Below, piece after piece: positions 39,515 through 50,670 of a stretch of DNA of 64,000 nucleotides; position 1 is the stretch's first letter, and each line of letters begins with the position of its first letter. The notes below the pieces were generated by a model. That model ran no database searches. It was not told the origin of the DNA and saw only the letters and a list, made by a program, of their open reading frames with translations. The stretch is taken from contig NZ_AP027737.1 of assembly GCF_030296695.1 (NCBI RefSeq), forward strand, positions 2,046,001 through 2,110,000. The letters are read 5' to 3'. The translations under genes were made by a program, and so were the position numbers. The stretch is from Agromyces mangrovi. GTDB lineage: Bacteria; Actinomycetota; Actinomycetes; Actinomycetales; Microbacteriaceae.

Positions 39515-41782
39515 GTGCCCGAGTTCCCCCTCGTGCCGGACGGTTCTGAGACCGGCACCACCCCCGCAGCGTCGCGCGAGCGACCGCTCACGCGACGGGA
39601 ACTCCGGGAACAGCAGCGCCGTGAGCAGGAGGCGGCCGAGGCAGCCGCGTACGGGTTCGGCACGCCACTGCTCGATCCGTCGCGGTCGGGCGCTGCTCAT
39701 GGTTCGCCCGAGATCCGGTCGACGGGTCAGGGTTGGAGCCTCGGCGGGGACGTCGATCCGGTGGAGAGTGCGCCGACGTGGCAGCCCGCGGCTGCGCAGG
39801 AGCGGGCACCCGAGCCGCAGGTCGAGCGGATGCCCCCTGAGCCGGCGCCCGCTCCCGAAGCGCCGCGGAACTGGGCCGAGGCGGCCCCGACTCTCGCGCC
39901 CGCCGACCAGCCGCTGCGACGTCGACGCGACGCACGCCTGCCCGCGGCCGACGGTGACGCGGCCGCATCCGGACCGTGGAGCCTGGACGCTCCCGAGGCG
40001 TCGGCGCCCCAGCCGCAGGCGGCGCCTGAGCCGGATGTCTCGTCGTGGTTCGCCGTGGACGCGGTCGAGCCGGTGGCCGACGAGCGGCCGACCAGTCGTC
40101 GTGCGCGTCGCGCCGCGGAGACCCCGGAGTCGGCGGAGCCGAAGCGCTCGGAGTTCCAGCTCTCGGTTCCCGAGCGCATCATTCACGAGCCCCGCGCTCA
40201 CGAGCCCAGCGCTCCCGAGCCCGCAGCGCCCGAGCTCGCGCTGCCCGGCTTCCCGCCGACGCGCGTGCACGACGAATCGCACGCGCAGATGCAGCAGGGG
40301 AGGGACGAGCAGGCCGAGCACGAGCAAGCCGACGAGCTCGCGGACGCCGGAGCATCGCCCTTCGGCGACCTCGTCTTCGACGCCCCCGACGTGGTCGAGT
40401 CGCGCGAGACGCGGAGCCCGGGTCGGGGTGGCTTCCTCTCCCGCCTGCTGGGCGGATCGCGCGAGCGCGAGATCCCCGAGCGCCGACGCGGCACGGATCG
40501 TGACCGCAACGCCGACGTACCGTCGCCCGACGCGTTCGGCGCCGATACCCCCGGAACCGACGACGACCTCGCCGCCGATCTGTTCGGCTTCCGGTTCGAC
40601 GAGGACGACCGCGACGACGCCGAGCCCATCGAGCACGCGCAGCCCGCGCGGGTATTCGAGGCGGAGCCGGCATTCGAGGCGGAGCGGACGTTCGAGCCCG
40701 AGCCGACGTTCGAGCCCGAGCCGGCGTTCGCGCCGGAGCCGCTCGTCGAGCCGGCACCCGCAGCAGCGCACGACGTCGCGCGCGATCCCGAGCCCGCATC
40801 CGTGCCGCAGCCGGAGGCCGACGTCGACCTCACCGGCTCGCTCTTCGCATTCGACGAGCCGCCCGCCCGCGGCACCGCGAGCGCCTGGTCGCTCGACGAC
40901 GAGGTCGCGGACACCCCCGCGGCCGCGACACCTCGCTCGCACGCGCCGACCCGCTCCGTCTCACGCGCGGGCAGCGCCTCGCGCGCGGCCGCACCCGCAC
41001 GCGGCATCGCGCGCACGCACCCGAAGGCGAAGCCCTCGCGCGAGGTGCGTCGCGCATCCCGCCGCCGCGCCGCCGCGGCGAAGGGCTTCTCGGTCGTCGC
41101 GATGGGGTTCGTCGCGATGATCACGGTCGCCACGTCGCTGCCGGCGAACTCGCTGCTCAGCGCCGAGGAGGTCGCCGCCGCGCAGGTCGCGATCCAGCAC
41201 GAGGCGGGTCTCGAGCCGCAGGTGATCCACGCGCACGCCGGCGACGGCGACTCGACCGAGTTCACGGTCGACACCGAGAACTACCAGGTCGCGACGATCG
41301 CCGAGTACGCGGCCGCGTCGGGCATCCGCGTCGAGAACACGTTCACGAACAACCCGTTCGGCACGATCCAGTGGCCGTTCCCGGTGGGCGTGCACATCGG
41401 CAGCTTCTACGGCTACCGCAGCTGCGCCGGCTGTACGACGAACCACCACGGCATCGACTTCAACCCGGGCTACGGCGCCGAGATCCAGGCCATCGCCGAC
41501 GGCACCGTGAGCGTCGCGCAGAACGGCGGCGGCTCGCTCGGCGTCGTCATGATGATCGACCACGTCATCGACGGCCAGGTCGTCACGAGCGTCTACGCAC
41601 ACATGCAGTACGGCTCCATGCGCTACCAGGTCGGCGACACCGTGAAGGTCGGCGACATCGTCGGCAACGTCGGCTCGACCGGCCTCTCGACCGGCCCGCA
41701 CCTGCACTTCGAGATCCGCATCGGCGGCGTCGAGGGCTACTGGGTCGACCCGCTGGCCTGGCTCTACGAGAACACCGACTAG
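39515..41782 (+). CDS. M23-family peptidoglycan hydrolase with long low-complexity N-terminus
   Basis: The protein has 755 residues. Residues 1-520 are low-complexity, acidic and Pro/Ala-rich, with an 18-nt tandem repeat coding FEAEPA-like units near 40655-40745. A basic stretch and one membrane helix (about res 525-550) follow, then a LysM-free region and an M23 endopeptidase domain: HHGIDFNPG, GDTVKVGDIVGNVGSTGLSTGPHLHFEIRIGG. The metal ligands His and Asp of HxxxD and HLH are present. It would cut peptidoglycan cross-links outside the membrane. GTG 39515 follows AAAGG. Confidence 0.88.
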   Translation: MPEFPLVPDGSETGTTPAASRERPLTRRELREQQRREQEAAEAAAYGFGTPLLDPSRSGAAHGSPEIRSTGQGWSLGGDVDPVESAPTWQPAAAQERAPEPQVERMPPEPAPAPEAPRNWAEAAPTLAPADQPLRRRRDARLPAADGDAAASGPWSLDAPEASAPQPQAAPEPDVSSWFAVDAVEPVADERPTSRRARRAAETPESAEPKRSEFQLSVPERIIHEPRAHEPSAPEPAAPELALPGFPPTRVHDESHAQMQQGRDEQAEHEQADELADAGASPFGDLVFDAPDVVESRETRSPGRGGFLSRLLGGSREREIPERRRGTDRDRNADVPSPDAFGADTPGTDDDLAADLFGFRFDEDDRDDAEPIEHAQPARVFEAEPAFEAERTFEPEPTFEPEPAFAPEPLVEPAPAAAHDVARDPEPASVPQPEADVDLTGSLFAFDEPPARGTASAWSLDDEVADTPAAATPRSHAPTRSVSRAGSASRAAAPARGIARTHPKAKPSREVRRASRRRAAAAKGFSVVAMGFVAMITVATSLPANSLLSAEEVAAAQVAIQHEAGLEPQVIHAHAGDGDSTEFTVDTENYQVATIAEYAAASGIRVENTFTNNPFGTIQWPFPVGVHIGSFYGYRSCAGCTTNHHGIDFNPGYGAEIQAIADGTVSVAQNGGGSLGVVMMIDHVIDGQVVTSVYAHMQYGSMRYQVGDTVKVGDIVGNVGSTGLSTGPHLHFEIRIGGVEGYWVDPLAWLYENTD

Positions 41783-41818
41783 GGCCCCGCACCCCGAAGC
41801 GTCACCCCTCAGACACGA

Positions 41819-41852
41819 GAACGCCCGGCAGCCATCAGGCCACCGGGCGTTC
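41819..41852. terminator. Bidirectional terminator-like hairpin
   Basis: GAACGCCCGG pairs with CCGGGCGTTC around a 14-nt loop, between the convergent stops of the M23 peptidase and alpha-glucosidase. Confidence 0.8.
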
Positions 41853-41879
41853 GCGATCAGGTGAGGCGGATGCCTCCGG

Positions 41880-43640
41880 CTACTCCGCCCGCAGCCACAC
41901 GGTCGTGTCGCCGGGCAACGTGCCGTCGTCGACGGGGCCGGACGCGAGCAGCACGTCTCCCGCGGGAATCGGCACCGCCTCGTCGCCGATGTTCGCGAAC
42001 ACCGCGACGTCGCCGTTGCGGAACGCGAGCACGGATCCCTCCGACGCCGGGAGCCACTCGACCGAGCCGGCGCCGAGCCCGTGCGAGCGGCGCAGCGACA
42101 GCGCCGAGCGGTACAGCTCGAGGGTCGATCGGGGGTCGCCCGACTGCTGGTCGCGCGCGTAGTCGGCCCACATGTCGGGCTGCGGCAGCCACGAGGCATC
42201 CGCCGGCCCGAAGCCGTACGAGGGAGCGTTCGACTCCCACGGGATGGGCACGCGGCAGCCGTCGCGGCCGTAGCGCTCGCCCTCGGTGCGGAACCAGGTC
42301 GGGTCCTGCCGGGAGTCGTCCGGCAGGTGGATGACCTCGGGCAGTCCGAGCTCCTCGCCCTGGTACACGTAGGCCGAGCCGGGTAGCGCGAGCATGACGG
42401 CCGTCGCGGCACGGGCGCGGCGCAGGCCGACCTCGCGGTCGGGGAGGCCGGGCGACTTCGGCCCGATGCCGTGGCCCTGCGGGCTGTCGGCGCCGAGCGC
42501 GTGGCGCGAGGCGTGGCGCACGACGTCGTGGTTCGAGAGCACCCACGTGCTCGGCGCGCCGACGTCGCCGAACGCGGCGAGCGACGCGTCGATCACGGCG
42601 CGCTGCTCCTCGGCGTCCCACGCTGCTTCGAGGTAGGCGAAGTTGAACGCCTGGTGCATCTCGTCGGGGCGCACCCACTTGGCGATGCGCGTGAGCGGGT
42701 CGACCCAGGCCTCGGCAGCGAGGATGCGCTCGCCGGGGTACTCGTCGAGGAGCTCCCGCCAGTCGCGGTAGATCTCGTGCACGCCGTCCTGGCCCCAGTA
42801 GGGTGCGCCGCCGTCGTGGTCGTGGTCGTCGGCCACGGGGATCTCGTCGTGCGCCGGCTCGGCGTCGAGCGCGGCCGCCGCGCCGCCGCCGCCCATGCTG
42901 CCACCCTCGGCGGGCGGGGTGTAGTCGGGCAGCCCGTCGGCCTTGATGAGGCCGTGCGCCACGTCGACGCGGAACCCGTCGACGCCGCGGTCGAGCCAGA
43001 ACCGCAGGATGCGGCGGAACTCCTCCCGCACCTCCTCGTTGGTCCAGTCGAAGTCGGGCTGCGACGAGTCGAAGATGTGCAGGTACCACTGGCCGGGCGT
43101 GCCGTCGGGCTCGGTGACGCGGGTCCACTGGGGCCCGCCGAACACCGACTGCCAGTTGTTCGGCGGCTCGGCGCCGTCGGGTCCCTTGCCGTCGCGGAAG
43201 ATGTAGCGGGCGCGCTCCGGGCTGCCGGCGGGCGCGGCGAGCGCGGCCTGGAACCACCGGTGCTGGTCGGACGAGTGGTTCGGCACGAGGTCGACGATGA
43301 CCCGGATGCCCAGTCGGTGCGCCTCGGCCTGCATGGCGTCGAAGTCGGCGAGCGTGCCGAAGATCGGGTCGACGTCGCAGTAGTCGGCGACGTCGTAGCC
43401 CGCATCCTTCTGCGGCGAGGTGAAGAACGGGGAGAGCCAGATGGCGTCGATGCCGAGCTCTGCGAGGGCGCCGAGGCGCGAGGTGATGCCGCGGAGGTCG
43501 CCGACGCCGTCGCCGTCCGCATCGGCGAACGAGCGCGGGTAGATCTGGTAGATCACCGCGGTGCGCCACCACTCGGGGGTCTGGTCGGATGCCTCGGGGT
43601 CGGTGCGCGACGAGCGCGCGGCATCGGTGTGCACGATCAT
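41880..43640 (-). CDS. malL: GH13 alpha-glucosidase / oligo-1,6-glucosidase
   Basis: The enzyme of 586 residues from ATG 43640 (a GTG lies three codons earlier) has the GH13 (beta/alpha)8 signs: WWRTAVIYQIYPRSFADADGDGVGD, VDLVPNHSSDQH, nucleophile GFRVDVAHG, acid AAEAWVD, and LSNHDVVRH. The calcium-type start pattern and VGDLRGI match cytoplasmic exo-alpha-glucosidases that break down maltodextrins or isomaltooligosaccharides. An unusual Gly/Asp/His-rich loop (about res 225-260) is longer than in most relatives. It is divergent from the maltodextrin importer and separated by two LacI-type operators. Confidence 0.94.
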   Translation of the reverse strand: MIVHTDAARSSRTDPEASDQTPEWWRTAVIYQIYPRSFADADGDGVGDLRGITSRLGALAELGIDAIWLSPFFTSPQKDAGYDVADYCDVDPIFGTLADFDAMQAEAHRLGIRVIVDLVPNHSSDQHRWFQAALAAPAGSPERARYIFRDGKGPDGAEPPNNWQSVFGGPQWTRVTEPDGTPGQWYLHIFDSSQPDFDWTNEEVREEFRRILRFWLDRGVDGFRVDVAHGLIKADGLPDYTPPAEGGSMGGGGAAAALDAEPAHDEIPVADDHDHDGGAPYWGQDGVHEIYRDWRELLDEYPGERILAAEAWVDPLTRIAKWVRPDEMHQAFNFAYLEAAWDAEEQRAVIDASLAAFGDVGAPSTWVLSNHDVVRHASRHALGADSPQGHGIGPKSPGLPDREVGLRRARAATAVMLALPGSAYVYQGEELGLPEVIHLPDDSRQDPTWFRTEGERYGRDGCRVPIPWESNAPSYGFGPADASWLPQPDMWADYARDQQSGDPRSTLELYRSALSLRRSHGLGAGSVEWLPASEGSVLAFRNGDVAVFANIGDEAVPIPAGDVLLASGPVDDGTLPGDTTVWLRAE

Positions 43641-43671
43641 GGCGCCCACTGTACGGCACTTCCATGTCTAC

Positions 43672-43683
43672 GCAAGCGCTTGC
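43672..43683. promoter_or_regulatory. LacI-type operator O1
   Basis: GCAAGCGCTTGC is a perfect 12-bp palindrome with the CG-centred, GC-arm form of many LacI-family operators. It lies 32 bp before the malL ATG and could repress malL or act with O2. Confidence 0.8.
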
Positions 43684-43738
43684 AACTCTGGCCCTCCCCG
43701 GTTCGGTAACGAACGCGTATCGAAGCGGGAATCTGGAT

Positions 43739-43767
43739 TTGCAGGGGCGGGAAGTGCTGGGTATAAC
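43739..43767 (+). promoter_or_regulatory. Promoter of the sugar-importer operon
   Basis: TTGCAG (43739-43744), a 17-nt spacer and TATAAC (43762-43767) is close to the vegetative consensus. The next 15 bp hold operator O2, so repression by a LacI-type protein is expected. The leader to ATG 43908 is about 135 nt. Confidence 0.8.
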
Positions 43768-43768
43768 T

Positions 43769-43782
43769 GGAAGCGCTTGCAT
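43769..43782. promoter_or_regulatory. LacI-type operator O2
   Basis: GGAAGCGCTTGCAT contains the AAGCGCTT core and matches O1 at 9 of the 10 central positions. Its position just past the -10 box suits roadblock repression. Confidence 0.8.
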
Positions 43783-43907
43783 CACGCGAGTGTTTCCAAC
43801 GGAAGAACGGCCTTTCGGCGCGGTGGGACTCGACCAGGACGGAATGCGTTCCGTCACCACCAGGCGATGAGGCCGGATCGAGACGACACCTTGAGAAAGG
43901 GACACCG

Positions 43908-45143
43908 ATGAAGGTGAACAAGAAGGGCCTCCTGGCCGGTGGGGCGATCGCCATTGGCGCGACGCTCGTGCTGGCGGGCTGCGCCGGCAACGACACCGAG
44001 ACCGAGGAGAGCGCTGCCGCCGAGGGCGGTTCGCTCACCGTCTGGGTCGACTCCGAGCGAGTCGACGCCCTGCAGGGTGCGGCGGACGCCTACACCGAGG
44101 AGACCGGCATCACGGTCGACCTCGTGGGCAAGGACAACAGCACCATCAAGGACGACTTCATCCAGCAGGTGCCGACGGGCGAGGGCCCCGACATCACCAT
44201 GGGTGCGCACGACTGGCTGGGCGAGCTCTCGACCAACGGCGTCGTGGCTCCGCTCGAGCTGGGCGACTCGGCCGACGGCTACCTCCCGGTCGCCATCAAC
44301 GCCGCCACCTACGACGGCACCGTCTACATGCTCCCGTACGCGGTCGAGAACATCGCCGTGCTGCGCAACGCCGACATCGTCCCCGAGGCGGTCGGCAGCT
44401 TCGACGAGATGATCGCCGCCGGTGAAGAGGCCGGCCTCGACCAGCCGTTCGTCGTGGAGCAGGGTGCCGAGGGCAACCCGTACCACCTCTACCCGTTCCA
44501 GACCGCGTTCGGCGCCCCGGTGTTCGGCAGCGACGAGAACGGCTACAACGCCGACGACCTGCAGCTCGGCAACGAGGGCGGCCAGGAGTTCGCGGCCTGG
44601 CTCGCGAGCGAGGGCAAGAACGGCACCGGCAACTTCAACACCGACATCGACGGCGACATCGCCAAGCAGTCGTTCCTCGACGGCACGGCCGCCTTCTGGC
44701 TGACCGGCCCGTGGAACGTCGGCAGCGCGATCGACGCCGGCGTGAACGTCGCGATCGACCCGATCCCCAGCCCGACCTCCGACGCGGCCCAGCCGTTCGC
44801 GGGCGTCAAGGGCTTCTTCCTCTCCTCGGAGAGCGAGAACAAGGTCGCCGCGACCGACTTCCTCGTGAACTACCTCGGCTCGGAGGACGTGCAGCTCGCG
44901 CTGTTCGAGGCCGGCAACATCCTCCCGGCGCTCACCGCCGCCGCCGAGTCGGCGTCGAGCGACGCGATCATCGAGGGCTTCGCGACCGTCGGCCAGGACG
45001 CCGTGCCGATGCCGGCCATCCCGGCCATGGGCTCGGTCTGGCAGTACTGGGGCATCGCCGAGGCGAGCATCATCAACGGCGAGGACCCGTCCGCGACGTG
45101 GACCAAGCTCGCCGAGGACGTGCAGTCGGCGATCGACGGCTAG
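43908..45143 (+). CDS. malE: Maltodextrin-type ABC substrate-binding lipoprotein
   Basis: The 411-residue protein has a lipoprotein signal (KKGLLAGGAIAIGATLVLAGC, Cys about res 25), followed by a cluster B solute-binding domain: LTVWVDSERVDALQG, GPDITMGAHDWLGEL, and FLDGTAAFWLTGPWNV. It captures maltose or maltodextrins for the permeases downstream. ATG 43908 follows AGAAAGGG. A strong hairpin in the 92 bp before malF may lower expression of the permeases relative to this gene. Confidence 0.92.
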   Translation: MKVNKKGLLAGGAIAIGATLVLAGCAGNDTETEESAAAEGGSLTVWVDSERVDALQGAADAYTEETGITVDLVGKDNSTIKDDFIQQVPTGEGPDITMGAHDWLGELSTNGVVAPLELGDSADGYLPVAINAATYDGTVYMLPYAVENIAVLRNADIVPEAVGSFDEMIAAGEEAGLDQPFVVEQGAEGNPYHLYPFQTAFGAPVFGSDENGYNADDLQLGNEGGQEFAAWLASEGKNGTGNFNTDIDGDIAKQSFLDGTAAFWLTGPWNVGSAIDAGVNVAIDPIPSPTSDAAQPFAGVKGFFLSSESENKVAATDFLVNYLGSEDVQLALFEAGNILPALTAAAESASSDAIIEGFATVGQDAVPMPAIPAMGSVWQYWGIAEASIINGEDPSATWTKLAEDVQSAIDG

Positions 45144-45160
45144 TTCCCACCCGCCGATGA

Positions 45161-45190
45161 GGGGGCGGATGCCACGAGGCATCCGCCCCC
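45161..45190 (+). terminator. 13-bp perfect hairpin between malE and malF
   Basis: GGGGGCGGATGCC pairs with GGCATCCGCCCCC around ACGA, 18 bp past the malE stop. The stem contains both orientations of the genome-wide octamer. It could end most transcripts or protect malE mRNA. Confidence 0.8.
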
Positions 45191-45235
45191 TTCGGCACCT
45201 GACGAAGCACCGGAACCCGGGGAGTACCAGGCACC

Positions 45236-46875
<1,640 letters not shown>

Positions 46876-46876
<1 letters not shown>

Positions 46877-47862
46877 TGAGTGGGCAGGCTGGCATGACGA
46901 CGCGGGCGATGACCACGCAGCGACCCGGTGAGGCGGGCTCGACGGGCGGTTCGGATGCCTCCGGCGGAGGTCCGCGCGACACCGCGGGCATTCCGCGGCG
47001 ACGTCCCTTCCGCTTCGACCGGTGGTTCCTCGCGACCGGGTGGCGGCACGTGGTCGGCATCATCATCACGGCGTTCGCGCTGCTGCCGCTGCTGTTCGTG
47101 TTCTCGGCGTCGCTGAACCCGCAGGGAACCCTGACCGGGTCGAACGCGCTGTTCTCGGCGATCGGGCTCGACAGCTACGTGCGCATCCTCACCGACCCGC
47201 AGGTGCCGTACGCCACGTGGTTCGCCAACACGCTGATCATCGCGAGCATCACCGCGGTGGCCACCGTGTTCCTGGGGGCGCTCGCCGCGTATTCCTTCTC
47301 GCGCATGCGGTTCACCGGCCGCCGGTTCGGGCTGATCACGATCGTGGTCATCCAGATGTTCCCGCAGCTGCTCGCGGTGGTCGCGATCTTCCTGCTCATG
47401 AGCTGGATCGGCGACCTGTTCCCCGCGATCGGCCTGAACACGCGGATCGGCCTGATCATGGTCTACCTCGGCGGTGCGCTCGGCGTGAACACGTACCTCA
47501 TGTACGGCTTCTTCAACACGGTGCCGGCGTCGATCGACGAGGCCGCGAAGATCGACGGCGCCGGGCACGCGCGCATCTTCTTCACGATGATCCTGCGCCT
47601 GGCCGCGCCCATTCTCGCGGTGGTCGCGCTGCTGTCGTTCATCACGTCGGTGAACGAGTTCGTGGTCGCGAGCGTGCTGCTCATCGACACCGACCAGCAG
47701 ACGCTGGCGGTCGGACTCACGAAGCTCGTCTCGAACCCGCGTTACGCCGACTGGAGTGCGTTCTCGGCGGGAGCCGTGATGGCGGCGCTGCCGGTGGTCG
47801 CGCTGTTCCTGTTCCTGCAGAAGTACATCGTGAGCGGGCTGACGGCGGGCAGCGTCAAGTAG
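46876..47862 (+). CDS. malG: ABC sugar permease MalG-like
   Basis: The 328-residue permease has a Gly/Ser-rich N-tail, six hydrophobic segments, and the EAA motif ASIDEAAKIDGAGHARIFFTMILRLAAPI. No ATP-binding gene is next to it; in many actinobacteria a shared MsiK-type ATPase elsewhere serves such systems. Its start overlaps the malF stop by one base. A hairpin (47869-47887) follows the stop. Confidence 0.93.
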
Positions 47863-47868
47863 TTCGCG

Positions 47869-47887
47869 GGGCTCGGGCGGCGAGCCC
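47869..47887. terminator. Hairpin between malG and NUDIX gene
   Basis: GGGCTCG pairs with CGAGCCC around GGCGG, between convergent stops. Probably a bidirectional terminator. Confidence 0.65.
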
Positions 47888-47914
47888 GCGGCGAGCCGGC
47901 GACCGGCCGGGCGG

Positions 47915-48496
47915 TCAGGTCGTGGTCGCCCGCGCCAGCTCCGCGAGCACGCCGGCGAGTCGCTCGGGGAAGTCGTGCGGGGTCTCCGCCGGGAGCGCGT
48001 CGACTGGCCACCAGCGCACGTCGTCGCTCTCATCGCTCACGATGGGGGTGGCGTCGCTTGCGGTCGTGAAGGCGTAGCCGACGTCCCAGTGGGCGGTGCA
48101 GTGGCCGAACCGCGAACTGAGTTCGTGGCGGTGCACGTCGACCGGGCGTGCGCGCAGGGGCTCGAGCTCGTGGAGGCCGCTCTCCTCGCGCGCCTCCCGG
48201 AGCGCACCTGCGGCGACGGTCGTGTCCTCGGCCTCGACGTGGCCGCCGACCTGCACCCAGAACTGCCCCTTGCGGTGGTAGCAGAGGAGCACGTTGCGGA
48301 GGTCGGGCGAGAACACGAACGCGCTCGCGGTGAGGTGCTCCGGGCCGCCGTCGCGGCGCATGGCGCCGGCGCGGTGCTCGCCGACGAACGCGAGGTAGCG
48401 GTCGCGCAGTGCCGCCTGGGCGGGGTCGAGCGGATGCCACGCTTCCAGTGCAGCCTCGATGTCATCGGCGAGCGTCGTGAAGGCGTGGTCGGTCAC
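47915..48496 (-). CDS. NUDIX hydrolase
   Basis: The 193-residue enzyme carries the Nudix box GGHVEAEDTTVAAGALREAREESGL. N-terminal to it is an alpha-helical region starting TDHAFTTLADDIEAAL, and after it a His/Asp-rich segment. Substrate is not known. GTG 48496 is taken as start since upstream codons are not family-like; ATG is not available. The DUF222 gene behind it is 45 bp away on the same strand. Confidence 0.88.
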   Translation of the reverse strand: MTDHAFTTLADDIEAALEAWHPLDPAQAALRDRYLAFVGEHRAGAMRRDGGPEHLTASAFVFSPDLRNVLLCYHRKGQFWVQVGGHVEAEDTTVAAGALREAREESGLHELEPLRARPVDVHRHELSSRFGHCTAHWDVGYAFTTASDATPIVSDESDDVRWWPVDALPAETPHDFPERLAGVLAELARATTT

Positions 48497-48540
48497 CCCG
48501 CGAGCGTACTGGGAATGCGACGAGTCGACCGAGCCCACGA

Positions 48541-50234
48541 TCAGAACGGCGGCTCGTCGGGGAGCGGCGGGCCCTGTGCCGGCGGGTGCTGTGCCGGCGG
48601 GTCGCTCGAGTAGCGGCGCCCGGCGGGGAGCGCCACTCGATCGTGCCGGGGTCCGGTCCCGGAGCGGAACTCCAGCCGGTCTCGTGTTTCAGGTGATGAT
48701 GCTTCGGGCAGACCATCGCGAGGTTCGTCGCGTCGGTGCGTCCGCCGTGCGCCCAGTCGGTGACGTGGTCGACCTCGCACTGCTCGGCGGCGCGGCCGCA
48801 GCCGGGGAAGCGGCAGGTCTCGTCGCGCGTGACGAGCGCCGCGCGCAGGTCGGACGGCACCGCGTAGCGGTCGCGTCCGATCGAGAGGCGCGCTCCCGTC
48901 TCGGGGTGGGTCAGGATGCGGATGAAGCTCGGCGCCCGACCCGCGAGCTCGCGCGCAGTGTCGGCATCGATCGGGCCGACGCCGTGCAGCTCGCCCGGCT
49001 CGTCGGTGGCGCCGAGCAGCGTCATGACCGGTACCGTCACGAACACCGTGGGCCGGGTGCGCGCGAACCGCGCAGCACTCGGGGTGTTCACGGCGCCGGC
49101 GACGCCGGGCTCGTGGGTACCCTCCTGCAGATCATCCGCCCGGCCGGTGAGCAGATCGCTCAGCACGTCGGCACGCAGCTGCGACTCGGTGCGCTGCTCT
49201 CCGTCGGGGCGGGCGAGGCTGGCGGCCGCGGCGCGCACGCGGGCGAACGCCTCGGCCGCGGGCGCGGCGGGGAGCAGCGCATGCAGCCACGCCATGCCGT
49301 CGCGAGCGGGTTCGAGCGACACCGTGCGGTCGTCGATGGCGCGACGGGTGCGCTCGGCGATCGAGTCGGGATGCATCCGCTCCCGCAGGCGACGCGCACG
49401 AGCGTCGAAGCGCGCCGGCGTGAGTCGAGCCGCGAGGGGGAGCGCCACCGACTCGAACTCAGGGCGGGTCCGGGCGGGCAGGCTCAGCGCGTGGTCGATC
49501 ATCCGCTGCGCGTGGCGGTAGGAGATGGTGCCGGACCGAAGCGATTCGAGCGTCGCCGAGAGGTCGAGCGTGAGCGATTCGCCCTCGTCGATGAGCCGCT
49601 CGGCCGAGCGTTCCGGGAGGCGGAGCGCGCACGCGACTTCGGCGACCAGCGAACGTCGTTCGAGTTCGCGCACGCGGTGCTCGGGTCGCGGCGCCCGGTC
49701 CGCGGCAGCGGCGGTGACCGCAGCGCGCTCGTCGGCGTCGGCCGCGAGGTCGGCGAGTACCTCTGCACGCTCCGCCTGCAGCGCGGCGATCTCCGCCTCG
49801 ATCGCGACGAGTCGGTCGAGCGCGCGATCTGGCGTCAAAGCGTCGAACGGGTCGGAGTCGAACGGGTCGGAGTCGAGAGTGGCGGAGTCGGCGCAGGTAT
49901 CGGGATCGGCACAGGTGGCGGCGCTGGTGGCGGCCCCGGTGTTGGTGTCGGTCTCGGTGTTCGAGTTCGGCGAGTCGCCGGCGGCGTACGGCGCCGCCCA
50001 AGTGAGCGGGAGCTCGGGCTGGACGGTGACGGATGCGCGGGGCGGCGCGGCCGGCTCAGCGGCATCCGCTCGCCAACTCGACGACCCGCGCTCGAAGACC
50101 AGCCGCACCGGCGACTCGTAGTACCCGCGGCGCGAGCGCGCGAGCGACTCGGCGAGCAGCAGCTCGAGGAACGATACCGAGCGCGCGGCGAACGGCGTCG
50201 GCCGCTCGCGCCCGGGCTCGTCCGCTTCCTCCAT
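48541..50234 (-). CDS. DUF222 / HNH endonuclease-like protein (one-base frameshift in this sequence)
   Basis: This protein is about 564 residues. An N-terminal Ser/Asp-rich stretch is followed by the DUF222 domain (LERRSLVAEVACALRLPERSAERLIDEGE), then the HNH core RDETCRFPGCGRAAEQCEVDHVTDWAHGG...NLAMVCPKHHHLKHE with the Cys and His zinc/metal ligands. Just past this, the frame breaks at GGGG (48625-48628, CCCC on the coding strand). Adding one base gives GTIEWRSPAGRRYSSDPP and ends at 48541. Without it, the written frame runs into the NUDIX gene region (48462). These are common in actinobacteria, sometimes called 13E12-like; function is unclear. Start ATG 50234 or TTG 50246. Confidence 0.85.
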
Positions 50235-50429
50235 GCCTTCAGTCAAGTGGCACCCACCGACATTCGGACGGTCGCGACCGGGGGAACGGTGGGCCGGGCG
50301 CCGGCCGACGACGGCGCCGAATGGGGCGCGGCGGCGGGCTCAGGGGCATCCGTCGCACCATGACGACGCCGGTTCGGAGCACGGCTCGGGAGGTGATATC
50401 CTCTTCTGGTTGCCGACTTGCGGCAGCGC

Positions 50430-50501
<72 letters not shown>

Positions 50502-50532
50502 CGGTTCATTCGCCAGGCGGCGGATGCATCGC

Positions 50533-50609
50533 GGCGGGGTAGCTCAGGTGGTTAGAGCACACGGCTCATAATCGTGGTGTCGCGGGTTCGAGTCCCGCCC
50601 TCGCTACCA
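50533..50609 (+). tRNA. tRNA-Met (CAT)
   Basis: Acceptor GGCGGGG pairs with CCTCGCT through two G-U pairs. Anticodon loop CTCATAA gives CAT. T-arm GCGGGTTCGAGTCCCGC, and an encoded CCA at 50607-50609. Whether it is elongator or initiator is not fully settled; it lacks the C1-A72-type mismatch, which favours an elongator. Confidence 0.9.
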
Positions 50610-50670
50610 CAGCGGCACTTAGCGGTCGGCGAGTGCCCATTCTGGCAGCAAGTATCGGTACAGCCGCAGG

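Noticed and set aside
40655..40745. CRISPR-like spaced repeat
   Set aside because: The 18-nt units are in-frame protein repeats of an acidic linker without unique spacers.
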